Assembly (NCBI GenBank): GCA_002298915.1
Contig: DBML01000001.1
Coordinates: forward strand, 247,638-311,637
Direction: 5' to 3'
DNA: 64,000 nucleotides
Origin: Clostridium sp. UBA699
GTDB taxonomy: Bacteria; Bacillota; Clostridia; Clostridiales; Clostridiaceae
Both the position numbers and the translations under genes were made by a program. Position 1 is the first letter of the stretch. Every line of letters begins with the position of its first letter. Positions 16,176-24,308 of this stretch are shown piece after piece. The notes below the pieces were generated by a model that worked only from the letters and a program-made list of their open reading frames with translations, had not been told where the DNA came from and ran no database searches.

Positions 16176-17366
16176 TCACCTCACAACGGTCTCGGCCGGA
16201 ATTGTTATGGTAACGGTGCTCCCGCTGTAGTCGGACTTGACTATCTTAAGCCCATACTGCTCCCCGTAGTATCGCTTGAGCCTGTTGTCTGTGCTCCTGA
16301 AGCCGAGGCCCGATTTGCTTTCGGAATTGGCAATGTTCTGGAGCACCTCCCTCGGGAAGCCGTTTCCGTTGTCCATTATGGAAATCACTATCTCCCTGTT
16401 GTACTCCTCCGCAAAGATCTTTATCTTTCCCCCATCCCTTTTAGGGGTTATGCCGTGTATGAGAGCGTTTTCGACTATAGGCTGTATGACCATGTTGTGG
16501 ATCCTGTAGGACTTTATGTGCGCCGGAACGTCTATCTCGTATTCAAGCCTGTTCTTGAACCTAGCCTTCTGGATATAGAGGTACTTTTCAATGTTGTCTA
16601 TCTCCGCGCCCAGGGTGTGCAGCTGGTCCTCCTGCTTCAGGTTGTACCTCAAAAGGTCTGACAGGCAATAGATAAGTTCCTCGGTTGTATGTGAATGTTC
16701 GAAATAAGCTATTCGGGCGATGCAGTTCAGCGTGTTGAACAGGAAGTGCGGATTTACCACGAGGGACATGTTCTTGGCTTCCAGATCTATGATCTTTTTC
16801 TCGAGTATCTCTTTTTCTATGGACAGCCTTTCCACATCGGGATGCACATGGCTTGCACTTTCAGAGAGGTCGAGCGATATGTTCTTGGCAATCTGTCCGC
16901 AAAGCTGCTCGTGGATGTTGATATTTTCCGGCTCAAGGGTCTTGAGAGCGGATATGGCCTTCGCAATGGCTTCAAGGTCACGCTCCCCGTCGCAGGGCAG
17001 GGACTGCAAGTCTATCATGTACTTCTGGTATTCGTTCCCCTTTTGGTAGACCTGGATTCCGCCAATATAGCCAAGAATCTCGCCGCTCAGTCTGATGGGC
17101 ACGATTATGTTCTCGAGGCCTTTGCGGCACACGAATCTTCCGGGCTCACCTTCATCGAACCTGCTCTGGTAGTCAGGGCACACGCAGCCATTCCGTTCCT
17201 GGCATACGCTTGTGCAGAAATCGGGTGACGGGATGTATTCAAGCAGTATGTTCCCGTTCGTGTCTGCGAGGAAAAGGGGCAGAGCTGACAGGGAAAGTAT
17301 GCCGCTGTATCGGTTATATAAATTTGATGGTATGAGTTTTTTTAGTGGATTGCTGGATTCGCTCAT
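16176..17366 (-). CDS. Cytoplasmic sensor histidine kinase with PocR domain
   Basis: A 396-residue kinase without membrane segments. The N-terminal region (residues about 10-150) is a Cys-rich PocR sensory domain (SVCQERNGCVCPDYQSR, then GRFVCRKGLENIIVPI), a family proposed to sense small hydrocarbons and found with Pdu/glycyl-radical loci. A coiled linker leads to the LytS/YesM-type kinase core with the phosphoacceptor in VNPHFLFNTLN and an ATP-binding N box (VENALIHGI). The ATG at 17366 has AAAGGTG seven bases upstream and is preferred to two upstream ATGs. A choline or acetaldehyde signal is a reasonable guess. Confidence 0.9.
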   Translation of the reverse strand: MSESSNPLKKLIPSNLYNRYSGILSLSALPLFLADTNGNILLEYIPSPDFCTSVCQERNGCVCPDYQSRFDEGEPGRFVCRKGLENIIVPIRLSGEILGYIGGIQVYQKGNEYQKYMIDLQSLPCDGERDLEAIAKAISALKTLEPENINIHEQLCGQIAKNISLDLSESASHVHPDVERLSIEKEILEKKIIDLEAKNMSLVVNPHFLFNTLNCIARIAYFEHSHTTEELIYCLSDLLRYNLKQEDQLHTLGAEIDNIEKYLYIQKARFKNRLEYEIDVPAHIKSYRIHNMVIQPIVENALIHGITPKRDGGKIKIFAEEYNREIVISIMDNGNGFPREVLQNIANSESKSGLGFRSTDNRLKRYYGEQYGLKIVKSDYSGSTVTITIPAETVVR

Positions 17367-17460
17367 ATCTTTACACCTTTTCTTTGTGTACATTTGGTTG
17401 CGCTTCAAAAAGAAAATCAATTGTGAAAATTGATATTATTTGCTGTTTTACTACCTAAAT

Positions 17461-17489
17461 ATTATAATTTATGCTGGCTATAATGTAAA
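17461..17489 (-). promoter_or_regulatory. Sigma-A promoter for the sensor kinase/regulator operon
   Basis: Read on the minus strand, TTTACA (17484-17489) and TATAAT (17461-17466) are separated by exactly 17 bases. It lies about 95 bases upstream of the kinase start codon. The near-consensus match suggests constitutive expression of the two-component pair. Confidence 0.8.
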
Positions 17490-17512
17490 TGGGTTTAAAG
17501 ACAGAATTCGAC

Positions 17513-17549
17513 AAAAGGAGGTCTGTAGCCTCTGCTGGCTCCAGCCTCC
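17513..17549 (-). terminator. Terminator of the alcohol dehydrogenase gene
   Basis: On the minus strand a GGAGG-CTG-AGCC stem pairs with GGCT-CAG-CCTCC, interrupted by single unpaired bases, around a six-base loop. It is followed by TTTTG (17513-17516). It separates the alcohol dehydrogenase from the kinase operon, which has its own promoter just beyond. Confidence 0.7.
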
Positions 17550-17583
17550 CTTCTGTCTATTCTGAGGGGTCTAATCTATTTGT

Positions 17584-18720
17584 TTAAGAGAGTTTTCGGT
17601 AAATTCCTATGAGTTCTTCCTTTGTCGGCACCCTTGGGTTTGTAGGGGTGCATCTGTCCTGCATTGCTGCCTCGGCAAGCTTATCAAGAGCGCCCTTGAA
17701 TTCGCCGGCGTCTATCCCCAGCGCTGCTATACCATCCTCGATGCAGAGGTCTTTCTTGAGCTTCCTCACAGCCTGGATGAAATTAACGGTTCCCTCTCGC
17801 TTCGTCCTGGCAGGCAGGTCGAGCACCCTTGCCAGCTTTGCATATCTGTCGGCTGCATAGCCGCTGGCGCTCCCGCAGAGGTCTGCGTTGTACTCCATGA
17901 CGGCGCACATTAGAAGCGCGTTGGAACGTCCGTGAGGTATATGGAATGTGCCGCCCAGCGCATGTGCAAGGCTGTGGTTTATCCCCAGGTTTGAATTGGT
18001 GAAAGCCATTCCTGCCATGCAGGAAGCATTCTGCACCCTGTCTCTGGAATCGGAATCCTTGACGTCCCTGTAAAGGTTAACCAGGTTATCGAAGATCAGC
18101 TTAACCGCTTTTTCTGCAAGCGCGTCAGTAAAGTCGGTGGCTTTTGTCGAAACATAGGCTTCAACCGCATGAACGAGCACGTCCATTCCTGTGTCGGCGA
18201 CAACCCTCTGCGGAACATGCTGTATGCAGGTCGAGTCGAGTATCGCGACATCCGGGGATATCAACTCATCCACAATCACGACCTTTTCGCCGTCGGACGT
18301 TATCACGGAGAAGTCAGTGACCTCAGAACCGGTGCCGCTGGTTGAAGGGATCGCTATGAAAAGCGGCTTCCTCATGTCCTTAGACGAAGGATTGAGCTTC
18401 CTTGCAAAGTAGAGGATCCCTTTTGCCGTGTCGATAGCCGAGCCTCCGCCTATTGCCACCAGCACATCAGGCTCGCATTCGTCGTATACCATCATGCCTT
18501 CGGCAACAACGTTCACATCAGGGTCAGGGCGGACTCCGGAAAACACCGAAGAGGTTATCCCTGCTTCCTTGAGGTAATCTATTACCTGCTTAAGGTATCC
18601 CAGGGTTTCCATTATTGAATCAGTCACTACAAGTGCCCGTGTCCCGGAAACCGTCTTCAGCAGCTGTATGGATTTCTGTTCAAAATACACTTTGGATTTT
18701 AGGGTAAACTTGCTGTTCAT
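17584..18720 (-). CDS. Iron-containing alcohol dehydrogenase (acetaldehyde to ethanol)
   Basis: A 378-residue group III iron alcohol dehydrogenase like those of Pdu and choline loci (PduQ/EutG type). NAD-binding signatures are IGGGSAIDTAKG and PSTSGTGSEV. Likely metal ligands are in ADTGMDVLVHAVEAY (Asp, His) and INHSLAHALGGTFHIPHG (two His). It would reduce acetaldehyde to ethanol and regenerate NAD for the aldehyde dehydrogenase. A strong AGGAGG precedes the ATG. It is transcribed on its own, divergently from the choline-kinase-like gene. Confidence 0.92.
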   Translation of the reverse strand: MNSKFTLKSKVYFEQKSIQLLKTVSGTRALVVTDSIMETLGYLKQVIDYLKEAGITSSVFSGVRPDPDVNVVAEGMMVYDECEPDVLVAIGGGSAIDTAKGILYFARKLNPSSKDMRKPLFIAIPSTSGTGSEVTDFSVITSDGEKVVIVDELISPDVAILDSTCIQHVPQRVVADTGMDVLVHAVEAYVSTKATDFTDALAEKAVKLIFDNLVNLYRDVKDSDSRDRVQNASCMAGMAFTNSNLGINHSLAHALGGTFHIPHGRSNALLMCAVMEYNADLCGSASGYAADRYAKLARVLDLPARTKREGTVNFIQAVRKLKKDLCIEDGIAALGIDAGEFKGALDKLAEAAMQDRCTPTNPRVPTKEELIGIYRKLS

Positions 18721-19059
18721 AATCTGCCTCCTGTACTTTGTCGACAGTCTAATGATATCACACGGGCGGGAAAGTTAATTGAAGATTCAATACATAGTTT
18801 TTGGACAATGGTATACATTTAAAGTTCGGTATTGCACAAAATCCATTTTATTGAACAATATCGCCGGGGCTGCTGTGATTTTTCCAGATTTTTTGTTTCA
18901 GAATTACAGCAAGTACTGCCTTAAACACCATAAAGCGCGGCCGGATATGTTATAATACAATTGAAGGGCAGTCTGAGAGGAAGCCCTGTTGATTTAGGGG
19001 AGCATTATTGTTATAATGTTATGGCCCAGGCAACAAATAATTTTAGTGGTGGATAAACG
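18721..19059. other. Divergent intergenic region with candidate operator
   Basis: This 339-base gap separates the alcohol dehydrogenase (minus) from the kinase gene (plus). It holds a clear plus-strand promoter at 18989-19017 and another TGTTATAAT element at 18949-18956 without a good -35. An imperfect inverted repeat, CGGTATTG (18827-18834) with CAATATCG (18856-18863), is 21 bases apart and could be a regulator site. No minus-strand sigma-A promoter of good quality was seen, which would fit an activator-dependent alcohol dehydrogenase promoter. Confidence 0.4.
18989..19017 (+). promoter_or_regulatory. Sigma-A promoter of the choline-kinase-like gene
   Basis: TTGATT (18989-18994), a 17-base spacer and TATAAT (19012-19017), preceded by TG to give an extended -10. 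It lies about 43 bases before the start codon. Confidence 0.8.
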
Positions 19060-19974
19060 ATGAAGATGGAAGAATTAGTACAGATAACGCTGCGCCAGGT
19101 TTTTGAGGACGACAGCATCATGTTCGATAGATCAAGATTGGCTGGAGGACTTACGAACTACAACTACATCATGGATATAAAAGGAACGGAATACGTCGTA
19201 AGGCAGCCAGGGGGCATGACCAACCTCATGATCGACAGAAGGATCGAGAAGGTCAACAACGCTCTGGCATCCGAGCTTGGAATCAACTCCGAGTGCGTCT
19301 ATTTCGACGATGTGAGCGGCATAAAGATAAGCGTAAGCATCAAGAACAGCAGGAACATTGCTCAGGCAGACCCCAACAGCTTTGCAAATCTCAGGGCAGT
19401 TTCGGATGTCATGAAGAAGGTTCATTCAAGCGATAAGAATTTTCCTAACAGCTTCGACTGGCTTGCCGAGCTGAACAAATACGAACAGATAATACAGGAG
19501 CTGAACGGAGGTTTCTTCCAGGATTACACTGAACTGAAGGAGCTGCTGCTGGATTACATGCAGAAGAACGTGAAGAAACTCTCTTCGCTGCCTTGCCATA
19601 ACGACACGGTCCCTGAGAATTTCATACTCGATGACAACGGCAGGACATACCTCGTGGACTGGGAATATTCCGGCATGAACGATCCAAGCTGGGATGTGGC
19701 TGCTTACATCCTTGAGTCGAAGCTTATGCCTGAGTCGATAGACTTCCTTCTAAAGGAATACTATGGCGGATACCCGGACATCGACGAAGTGGCGAAAATC
19801 AAAGGCTTCATGGCTGCTCAGGACCTCCTCTGGATGGTATGGGCAATGATAAGGCATTACAGCGGAGACGATTTCCTGGATTACTGCCTGATCAGATATG
19901 AGCGCTTCCGCAAGAACATAAAGGCAATAACGGAGTCAAAAGATTACGGTCTGGCAGAAATGGTGAATAATTAA
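19060..19974 (+). CDS. Choline/ethanolamine kinase family protein (LicA-like)
   Basis: A 304-residue kinase of the APH/choline kinase fold. The catalytic loop reads PCHNDTVPENFIL, with the Brenner-type HNDxxxxN signature, and the metal-binding loop reads LVDWEYSGMNDPSWD. An N-terminal GGLTNYNY segment matches the nucleotide loop of LicA/CKA proteins. Phosphorylation of choline, ethanolamine or thiamine is possible; the choline locus next door favours choline. It has its own promoter and terminator, so it is a separate transcription unit. Confidence 0.82.
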   Translation: MKMEELVQITLRQVFEDDSIMFDRSRLAGGLTNYNYIMDIKGTEYVVRQPGGMTNLMIDRRIEKVNNALASELGINSECVYFDDVSGIKISVSIKNSRNIAQADPNSFANLRAVSDVMKKVHSSDKNFPNSFDWLAELNKYEQIIQELNGGFFQDYTELKELLLDYMQKNVKKLSSLPCHNDTVPENFILDDNGRTYLVDWEYSGMNDPSWDVAAYILESKLMPESIDFLLKEYYGGYPDIDEVAKIKGFMAAQDLLWMVWAMIRHYSGDDFLDYCLIRYERFRKNIKAITESKDYGLAEMVNN

Positions 19975-19981
19975 GATATGA

Positions 19982-20011
19982 TCCCCATAGTTGAACTGTG
20001 GGGATTTTTTG
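19982..20011 (+). terminator. Intrinsic terminator after the choline-kinase-like gene
   Basis: The stem TCCCCATAG pairs with CTGTGGGGA (one T-G pair) around TTGAA and is followed by TTTTTTG. Confidence 0.9.
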
Positions 20012-20093
20012 TTAGGCAATTTTGCTCTTAAAGTTGTATAATAAAGTTATAGCGCCACAATCTAAAAAGCTTCTGCAAAGGGGGATATGATTA

Positions 20094-21743
20094 ATGAACG
20101 TTAAATTTTTAGGTGCAGCAATGTCTGTCACAGGCTCCTGCTATCTGATAACAACTGACAAGCACAGTTTTTTGCTGGACTGTGGACAGTTTCAAGGCAG
20201 CAAGGCACTGGAAAAACTGAATTTCGGTGATCTGGGATTCGATCCCGCAAAAATTGATTTCATGATCCTGAGCCATGCGCATGTAGACCACTGCGGAAGG
20301 ATACCTTTGCTCACAAAGCGCGGCTTCAAAGGCAAGATATTCTGCACCGATGCTACGGCTGATCTCGTTGAGATAATGCTCAAGGATAGCGGCCACATAC
20401 ATGAGATGGAAGCAGAATGGGACAACAAGAAGGCTGAAAGAGCAGGCAGGCCACTGGTTCAACCGCTTTTCACGGTTGAGGAGGCGGCTGCATCGATTCA
20501 GTACCTGGCCCCTGTCCTTTACGAACAGTTAATAGATATCAATCCCGATATAAGGCTGAGGTTCAGGGATGCCGGGCACATACTGGGTGCATCGATTGTT
20601 GAGCTTTGGATAAATGAAGGCGACAGCAGCTCCAAGCTTGTCTTTTCCGGAGACCTCGGGCTTAAGAACAAGCCTATTTTGAGGGATCCCGAAACAGTCG
20701 ACGAAGCTGATTACCTCATCATGGAAGCAACATACGGAGACAGGCAGCATGAAACCTTAAAGGAGAGCTTGGAACAATTCATGGAGATCATACTGAAGAC
20801 GGTCAGGCGAGGCGGAACAGTTGTAGTACCTTCCTTTGCGGTCGGCAGGACGCAGGAACTTATATTCGAGCTCAGCAGGTTTTATGAGAAGGATGAGGAA
20901 TTCAGGAAAACAATGGAAGATGTCATGGTGTACGTGGACAGCCCTATGGCGACAAGCGCCACAGAAGTTTTCCGGAAAAACGTCCAGGACTTCGACGACG
21001 AGACGAAGGAACTGATCCTCAAGGGGGAAAGCCCCCTCGACTTTAAAAACCTTAGGTTCACCAGGTCTGTTGAAGAATCCAAAGAGCTCAACATGAACAG
21101 GGAACCGAAGATTATCATCTCCGCAAGCGGCATGTGCGATGCGGGAAGAATCAAGCATCATCTCAAGAACAACCTCTGGAATGAGAAGTCGAGCGTCATA
21201 ATAGTCGGCTATCAGGCACAGGGAACCCTCGGAAGATCGCTTGTTGACGGTGTCAAGAACGTTAGCATCTTCGGTGAAAGGATTCATATCAATGCTGAAA
21301 TATATGACCTGGAGGGTTTTTCAGCACATGCTGACAAGGAAGGGCTTCTGGAGTGGCTATCAGCCTTCAAGAAGGCACCTCGCAAAATCTTCCTTGTTCA
21401 CGGTGAGGAAAAAGCCAAAAATGCGTTCGCTGAAACGGTGAGGCAGGTTCTCGGTTACAACTGCACAGTCGTTGAGGACGTGTCTGAATACAACCTTGCT
21501 CTTGATGAAAGGACAACCATACAGGATGTCAGGAGCAGGATCGCGAAAGGCGCAGAAATGTTCAAGGTCAGAGACAAGGTTGCCCAGGTACATGACGAGG
21601 TCGAAGCCATACTTGCCAATACCAACATCGCCATAGAGGAAGCCATCCCTGCAGAGAAGATGGATGAAATTTCAAATACAATACTTGAGCTTGAAAAAGC
21701 AACACTCAAGCTCGGTGCTCTTGTTACAAAGGCGCCGCAATAA
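20094..21743 (+). CDS. Beta-CASP metallo-beta-lactamase (RNA nuclease family)
   Basis: A 549-residue MBL-fold protein with a beta-CASP insert and an RMMBL C-terminal motif, of the YSH1/CPSF-73-like group. Metal ligands are in LSHAHVDHCG and further motifs in RDAGHILGAS, FSGDLG and GFSAHADKEG. Relatives act on RNA as endo- or exonucleases. The last 60 residues are a helical extension (EEAIPAEKMDEISNTILELE). A TATAAT lies at 20037-20042 with only a weak -35. It is followed by a strong terminator, so it is monocistronic. Confidence 0.87.
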   Translation: MNVKFLGAAMSVTGSCYLITTDKHSFLLDCGQFQGSKALEKLNFGDLGFDPAKIDFMILSHAHVDHCGRIPLLTKRGFKGKIFCTDATADLVEIMLKDSGHIHEMEAEWDNKKAERAGRPLVQPLFTVEEAAASIQYLAPVLYEQLIDINPDIRLRFRDAGHILGASIVELWINEGDSSSKLVFSGDLGLKNKPILRDPETVDEADYLIMEATYGDRQHETLKESLEQFMEIILKTVRRGGTVVVPSFAVGRTQELIFELSRFYEKDEEFRKTMEDVMVYVDSPMATSATEVFRKNVQDFDDETKELILKGESPLDFKNLRFTRSVEESKELNMNREPKIIISASGMCDAGRIKHHLKNNLWNEKSSVIIVGYQAQGTLGRSLVDGVKNVSIFGERIHINAEIYDLEGFSAHADKEGLLEWLSAFKKAPRKIFLVHGEEKAKNAFAETVRQVLGYNCTVVEDVSEYNLALDERTTIQDVRSRIAKGAEMFKVRDKVAQVHDEVEAILANTNIAIEEAIPAEKMDEISNTILELEKATLKLGALVTKAPQ

Positions 21744-21749
21744 ATCCAC

Positions 21750-21778
21750 ACCGGTGAGGATTTCCTCGCCGGTTTTTT
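21750..21778 (+). terminator. Intrinsic terminator after the beta-CASP gene
   Basis: A stem of about 11 bp (ACCGGTGAGGA with TCCTCGCCGGT, one T-G pair) has a tiny loop and a following TTTTTT. Confidence 0.92.
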
Positions 21779-21802
21779 CAGGTGAAATTAAGGAGGAAAG
21801 CA

Positions 21803-22372
21803 ATGATCTGGAGTAAAATGAAACAGCAGCTGGAAGGCTTCATCAGCCCGTCCCTTTCCGGGAGGGTTGAGTACCGAGCGTCGGCCTACCGCTACAGGCC
21901 CGACAAGGCAGCCCAGTGCTACATCACGGTGGACAAGAAAGAGGTCTTCAACATGAACGACGCTTCCACTTCCATCAGATGGTACAAGACGGAGCAGGAG
22001 ATAAGGAACGATCCTGAAATCCAGCTTCCGGTAAGCCGGGAGGAAATCGAGGCGTTGAGGGCTGGCTCCGGAGGGAATATACCCGAGGAACGCCTTGCAA
22101 TCATAGTGCGCAAAAGGAAGCTCGCGGACTACGCAAAGGACATTATGGCGGCACAGGCTGAGCTGGCAAAATCGGACTTCGGGTCGGCAGCGGGCAAATT
22201 CCTGTCGCTTTCGCTAGAGGAGTGCCTCGACAGCGATGAGATACTGCTGAACGTATTCGCACTTATAGACAGGCGGCTTGGCAAAAAGCGTCTGCTGGGC
22301 ATGGAGGACAAGGTAAGGCTCAAGCATCCGGTTGTCCAGTATTTTTACGAGCTTCGCCGCAGTGCGGTATGA
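21803..22372 (+). CDS. Conserved hypothetical protein (SF0329-like)
   Basis: A 189-residue soluble protein that begins MIWSKMKQQLEGFISPS and continues GRVEYRASAYRY, a pattern I recall from the uncharacterised SF0329 family. No catalytic motif is evident. The ATG at 21803 follows AGGAGG by six bases; the in-frame GTG at 21782 has no ribosome site. It precedes recQ by 32 bases and may share its transcript. Function unknown. Confidence 0.6.
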   Translation: MIWSKMKQQLEGFISPSLSGRVEYRASAYRYRPDKAAQCYITVDKKEVFNMNDASTSIRWYKTEQEIRNDPEIQLPVSREEIEALRAGSGGNIPEERLAIIVRKRKLADYAKDIMAAQAELAKSDFGSAAGKFLSLSLEECLDSDEILLNVFALIDRRLGKKRLLGMEDKVRLKHPVVQYFYELRRSAV

Positions 22373-22403
22373 AGCATATTGCTTTGGGAGGATAATTTAT
22401 TCA

Positions 22404-24182
22404 ATGCTAGAAGATGCAAAAGTTGTACTTAAAAAATATTACGGATACGACAGCTTCAGGGACGGCCAGGAGCTGGTGATCCGAAGCATAATGGAAGGCA
22501 GGGACACCTTTGCCGTGATGCCTACAGGGGCCGGTAAATCAATCTGCTACCAGGTCCCAGCGCTCCTCATGAAGGGTATAACGATAGTCGTTTCACCGCT
22601 TATATCCCTGATGAAGGACCAGGTCGACGCCCTGGACGACATAGGGGTGAATTCAACCTACATCAACAGCTCGCTGGACCAGCAGGAGGTGGACAGAAGG
22701 ATACTGATGGCGGTCAGCGGGCATGTCAAGCTGCTTTATGTTGCACCGGAAAGGCTGGAGTCGGAATATTTCTGCGCACTGCTCAGGACTCTGAACATAT
22801 CCATGATAGCGATAGATGAGTGCCACTGCGTTTCTCAGTGGGGGCACGATTTCAGGCCCAGCTACAGGACGATAGCTCCTCTGATAGAAAAACTGCCGGA
22901 CAGGCCTGTTGTTTCCGCGTTCACGGCTACAGCTACCGCCGAGGTCAGGGAGGATGTCGTGAGGCTTTTGGGGCTGGAGGAGCCGAATGTGTACACGACA
23001 GGCTTCGACAGAAAAAACCTGTTCTTTTCCGTGGTAAGGGGCGAGAACAAAAAGGACTGTCTGCTAAAGTACCTGGACAGCAGCAGGGACCAGGCCGGAA
23101 TAATCTATGCAGGCACCAGGAAGGAAGTCGAAAGCATCCACGATATGCTTGTGAAGAAAGGTTACTCAGCAGGAAGATACCATGCAGGCCTCAGCGACCA
23201 GGAGAGGTCGAAAGCCCAGGAGGATTTCCTATACGACAACATTAATATAATGGTCGCCACGAACGCATTCGGCATGGGAATAGACAAGTCGAACGTGAGG
23301 TACGTCATACACTACACTATACCGAAGAACATGGAGGCCTACTACCAGGAAGCAGGCCGCGCCGGAAGGGACGGTGAGGCAAGCGAGTGCATGCTGCTGT
23401 TCGGTGCTCAGGATATCCTCCTGCAGAAGTTCCTTATAGAGCAGAACGTGGCATCCGAAGAGAGAAGACTCAGCGAGTACAGGAGGCTTCAAGAGGTTGT
23501 GGATTACTGCCACACCACGAAATGCCTAAGGAAATACATTCTGGAGTACTTCGGGGAAAGGGACGTGCCTGAGTCCTGCGACGGGTGCAGCGTTTGCAAG
23601 GATGAAAGGGAACTGTCGGATATAACGATAGACGCCCAGAAGATATTCTCCTGCATAGCCCGGATGAAGCAGAGGTTCGGCTCAGTAATGGTGTCGCAGG
23701 TGCTCAGGGGATCCAAGGACAGGAAGGTGCTTGATTTCGGGTTCGACAGCCTGTCCACCTACGGTATAATGAAGAACTACACCGTCAAGGAGATCCAGGA
23801 CCTGGTGAACGTACTTATAGCAGATGAATATCTGTTCCTTTCGGAGAGCCAGTTCCCGGTCGTAAAGCTTACCGGGAGAGCATTGAAGGTGATGAAGGGC
23901 GAGGAGAAGGTGTTCCACAAGATACGCAAAGCAAAGAAAAGCGCCGCGCCAGAAAATTCATTGTTTACTCTTCTAAAATCCACAAGGAAAGAGATTTCCG
24001 CCAGGGAGTCGGTGCCTCCGTATATAATCTTCACGGATGCTGCCTTGAGGGAGATGAGCGAAAAGCTGCCGCAGAGCGAAGAGGATTTCCTCAATGTAAA
24101 AGGTGTGGGAGAGTCAAAGCTTCGCAAATATGGCGAGGAATTCATCAAAACCATAAAAACATACTTGTCGGAACGTGTTTAG
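22404..24182 (+). CDS. recQ: ATP-dependent DNA helicase RecQ
   Basis: A 592-residue superfamily 2 helicase for DNA repair and recombination. Motifs in order: FRDGQELVIRSI, Walker A PTGAGKSICYQVPA, DEAH-type box IDECHCVSQWGHDFRPSY, FTATAT, and motif VI YQEAGRAGRDGE. A zinc-binding region (CHTTKCLRKYI, then CDGCSVC), winged helix and a C-terminal HRDC domain (EDFLNVKGVGESKLRKYGEE) complete it. The ATG at 22404 is 12 bases after GGGAGG; a longer frame from 22332 would overlap the previous gene. Confidence 0.95.
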   Translation: MLEDAKVVLKKYYGYDSFRDGQELVIRSIMEGRDTFAVMPTGAGKSICYQVPALLMKGITIVVSPLISLMKDQVDALDDIGVNSTYINSSLDQQEVDRRILMAVSGHVKLLYVAPERLESEYFCALLRTLNISMIAIDECHCVSQWGHDFRPSYRTIAPLIEKLPDRPVVSAFTATATAEVREDVVRLLGLEEPNVYTTGFDRKNLFFSVVRGENKKDCLLKYLDSSRDQAGIIYAGTRKEVESIHDMLVKKGYSAGRYHAGLSDQERSKAQEDFLYDNINIMVATNAFGMGIDKSNVRYVIHYTIPKNMEAYYQEAGRAGRDGEASECMLLFGAQDILLQKFLIEQNVASEERRLSEYRRLQEVVDYCHTTKCLRKYILEYFGERDVPESCDGCSVCKDERELSDITIDAQKIFSCIARMKQRFGSVMVSQVLRGSKDRKVLDFGFDSLSTYGIMKNYTVKEIQDLVNVLIADEYLFLSESQFPVVKLTGRALKVMKGEEKVFHKIRKAKKSAAPENSLFTLLKSTRKEISARESVPPYIIFTDAALREMSEKLPQSEEDFLNVKGVGESKLRKYGEEFIKTIKTYLSERV

Positions 24183-24188
24183 GACGTG

Positions 24189-24220
24189 TATCCCCGATCC
24201 GCAGGGACGGGGATATATTT
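24189..24220 (+). terminator. Probable terminator after recQ
   Basis: The stem TATCCCCG (24189-24196) pairs with CGGGGATA (24208-24215). It is followed by TATTTAAAA, a weak T-tract. Confidence 0.6.
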
Positions 24221-24252
24221 AAAAACATAATAGACAGAAAATTCGAATAATA

Positions 24253-24281
24253 TTGCCATGCTTAATGCTAATTGATATATA
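24253..24281 (+). promoter_or_regulatory. Probable promoter of the oxidoreductase operon
   Basis: TTGCCA (24253-24258) and TATATA (24276-24281) are 17 bases apart; an overlapping TATAAT is at 19 bases. The start codon is 27 bases downstream. Confidence 0.5.
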
Positions 24282-24308
24282 ATATAAAGAGAGAGGAAGG
24301 TGATATTA

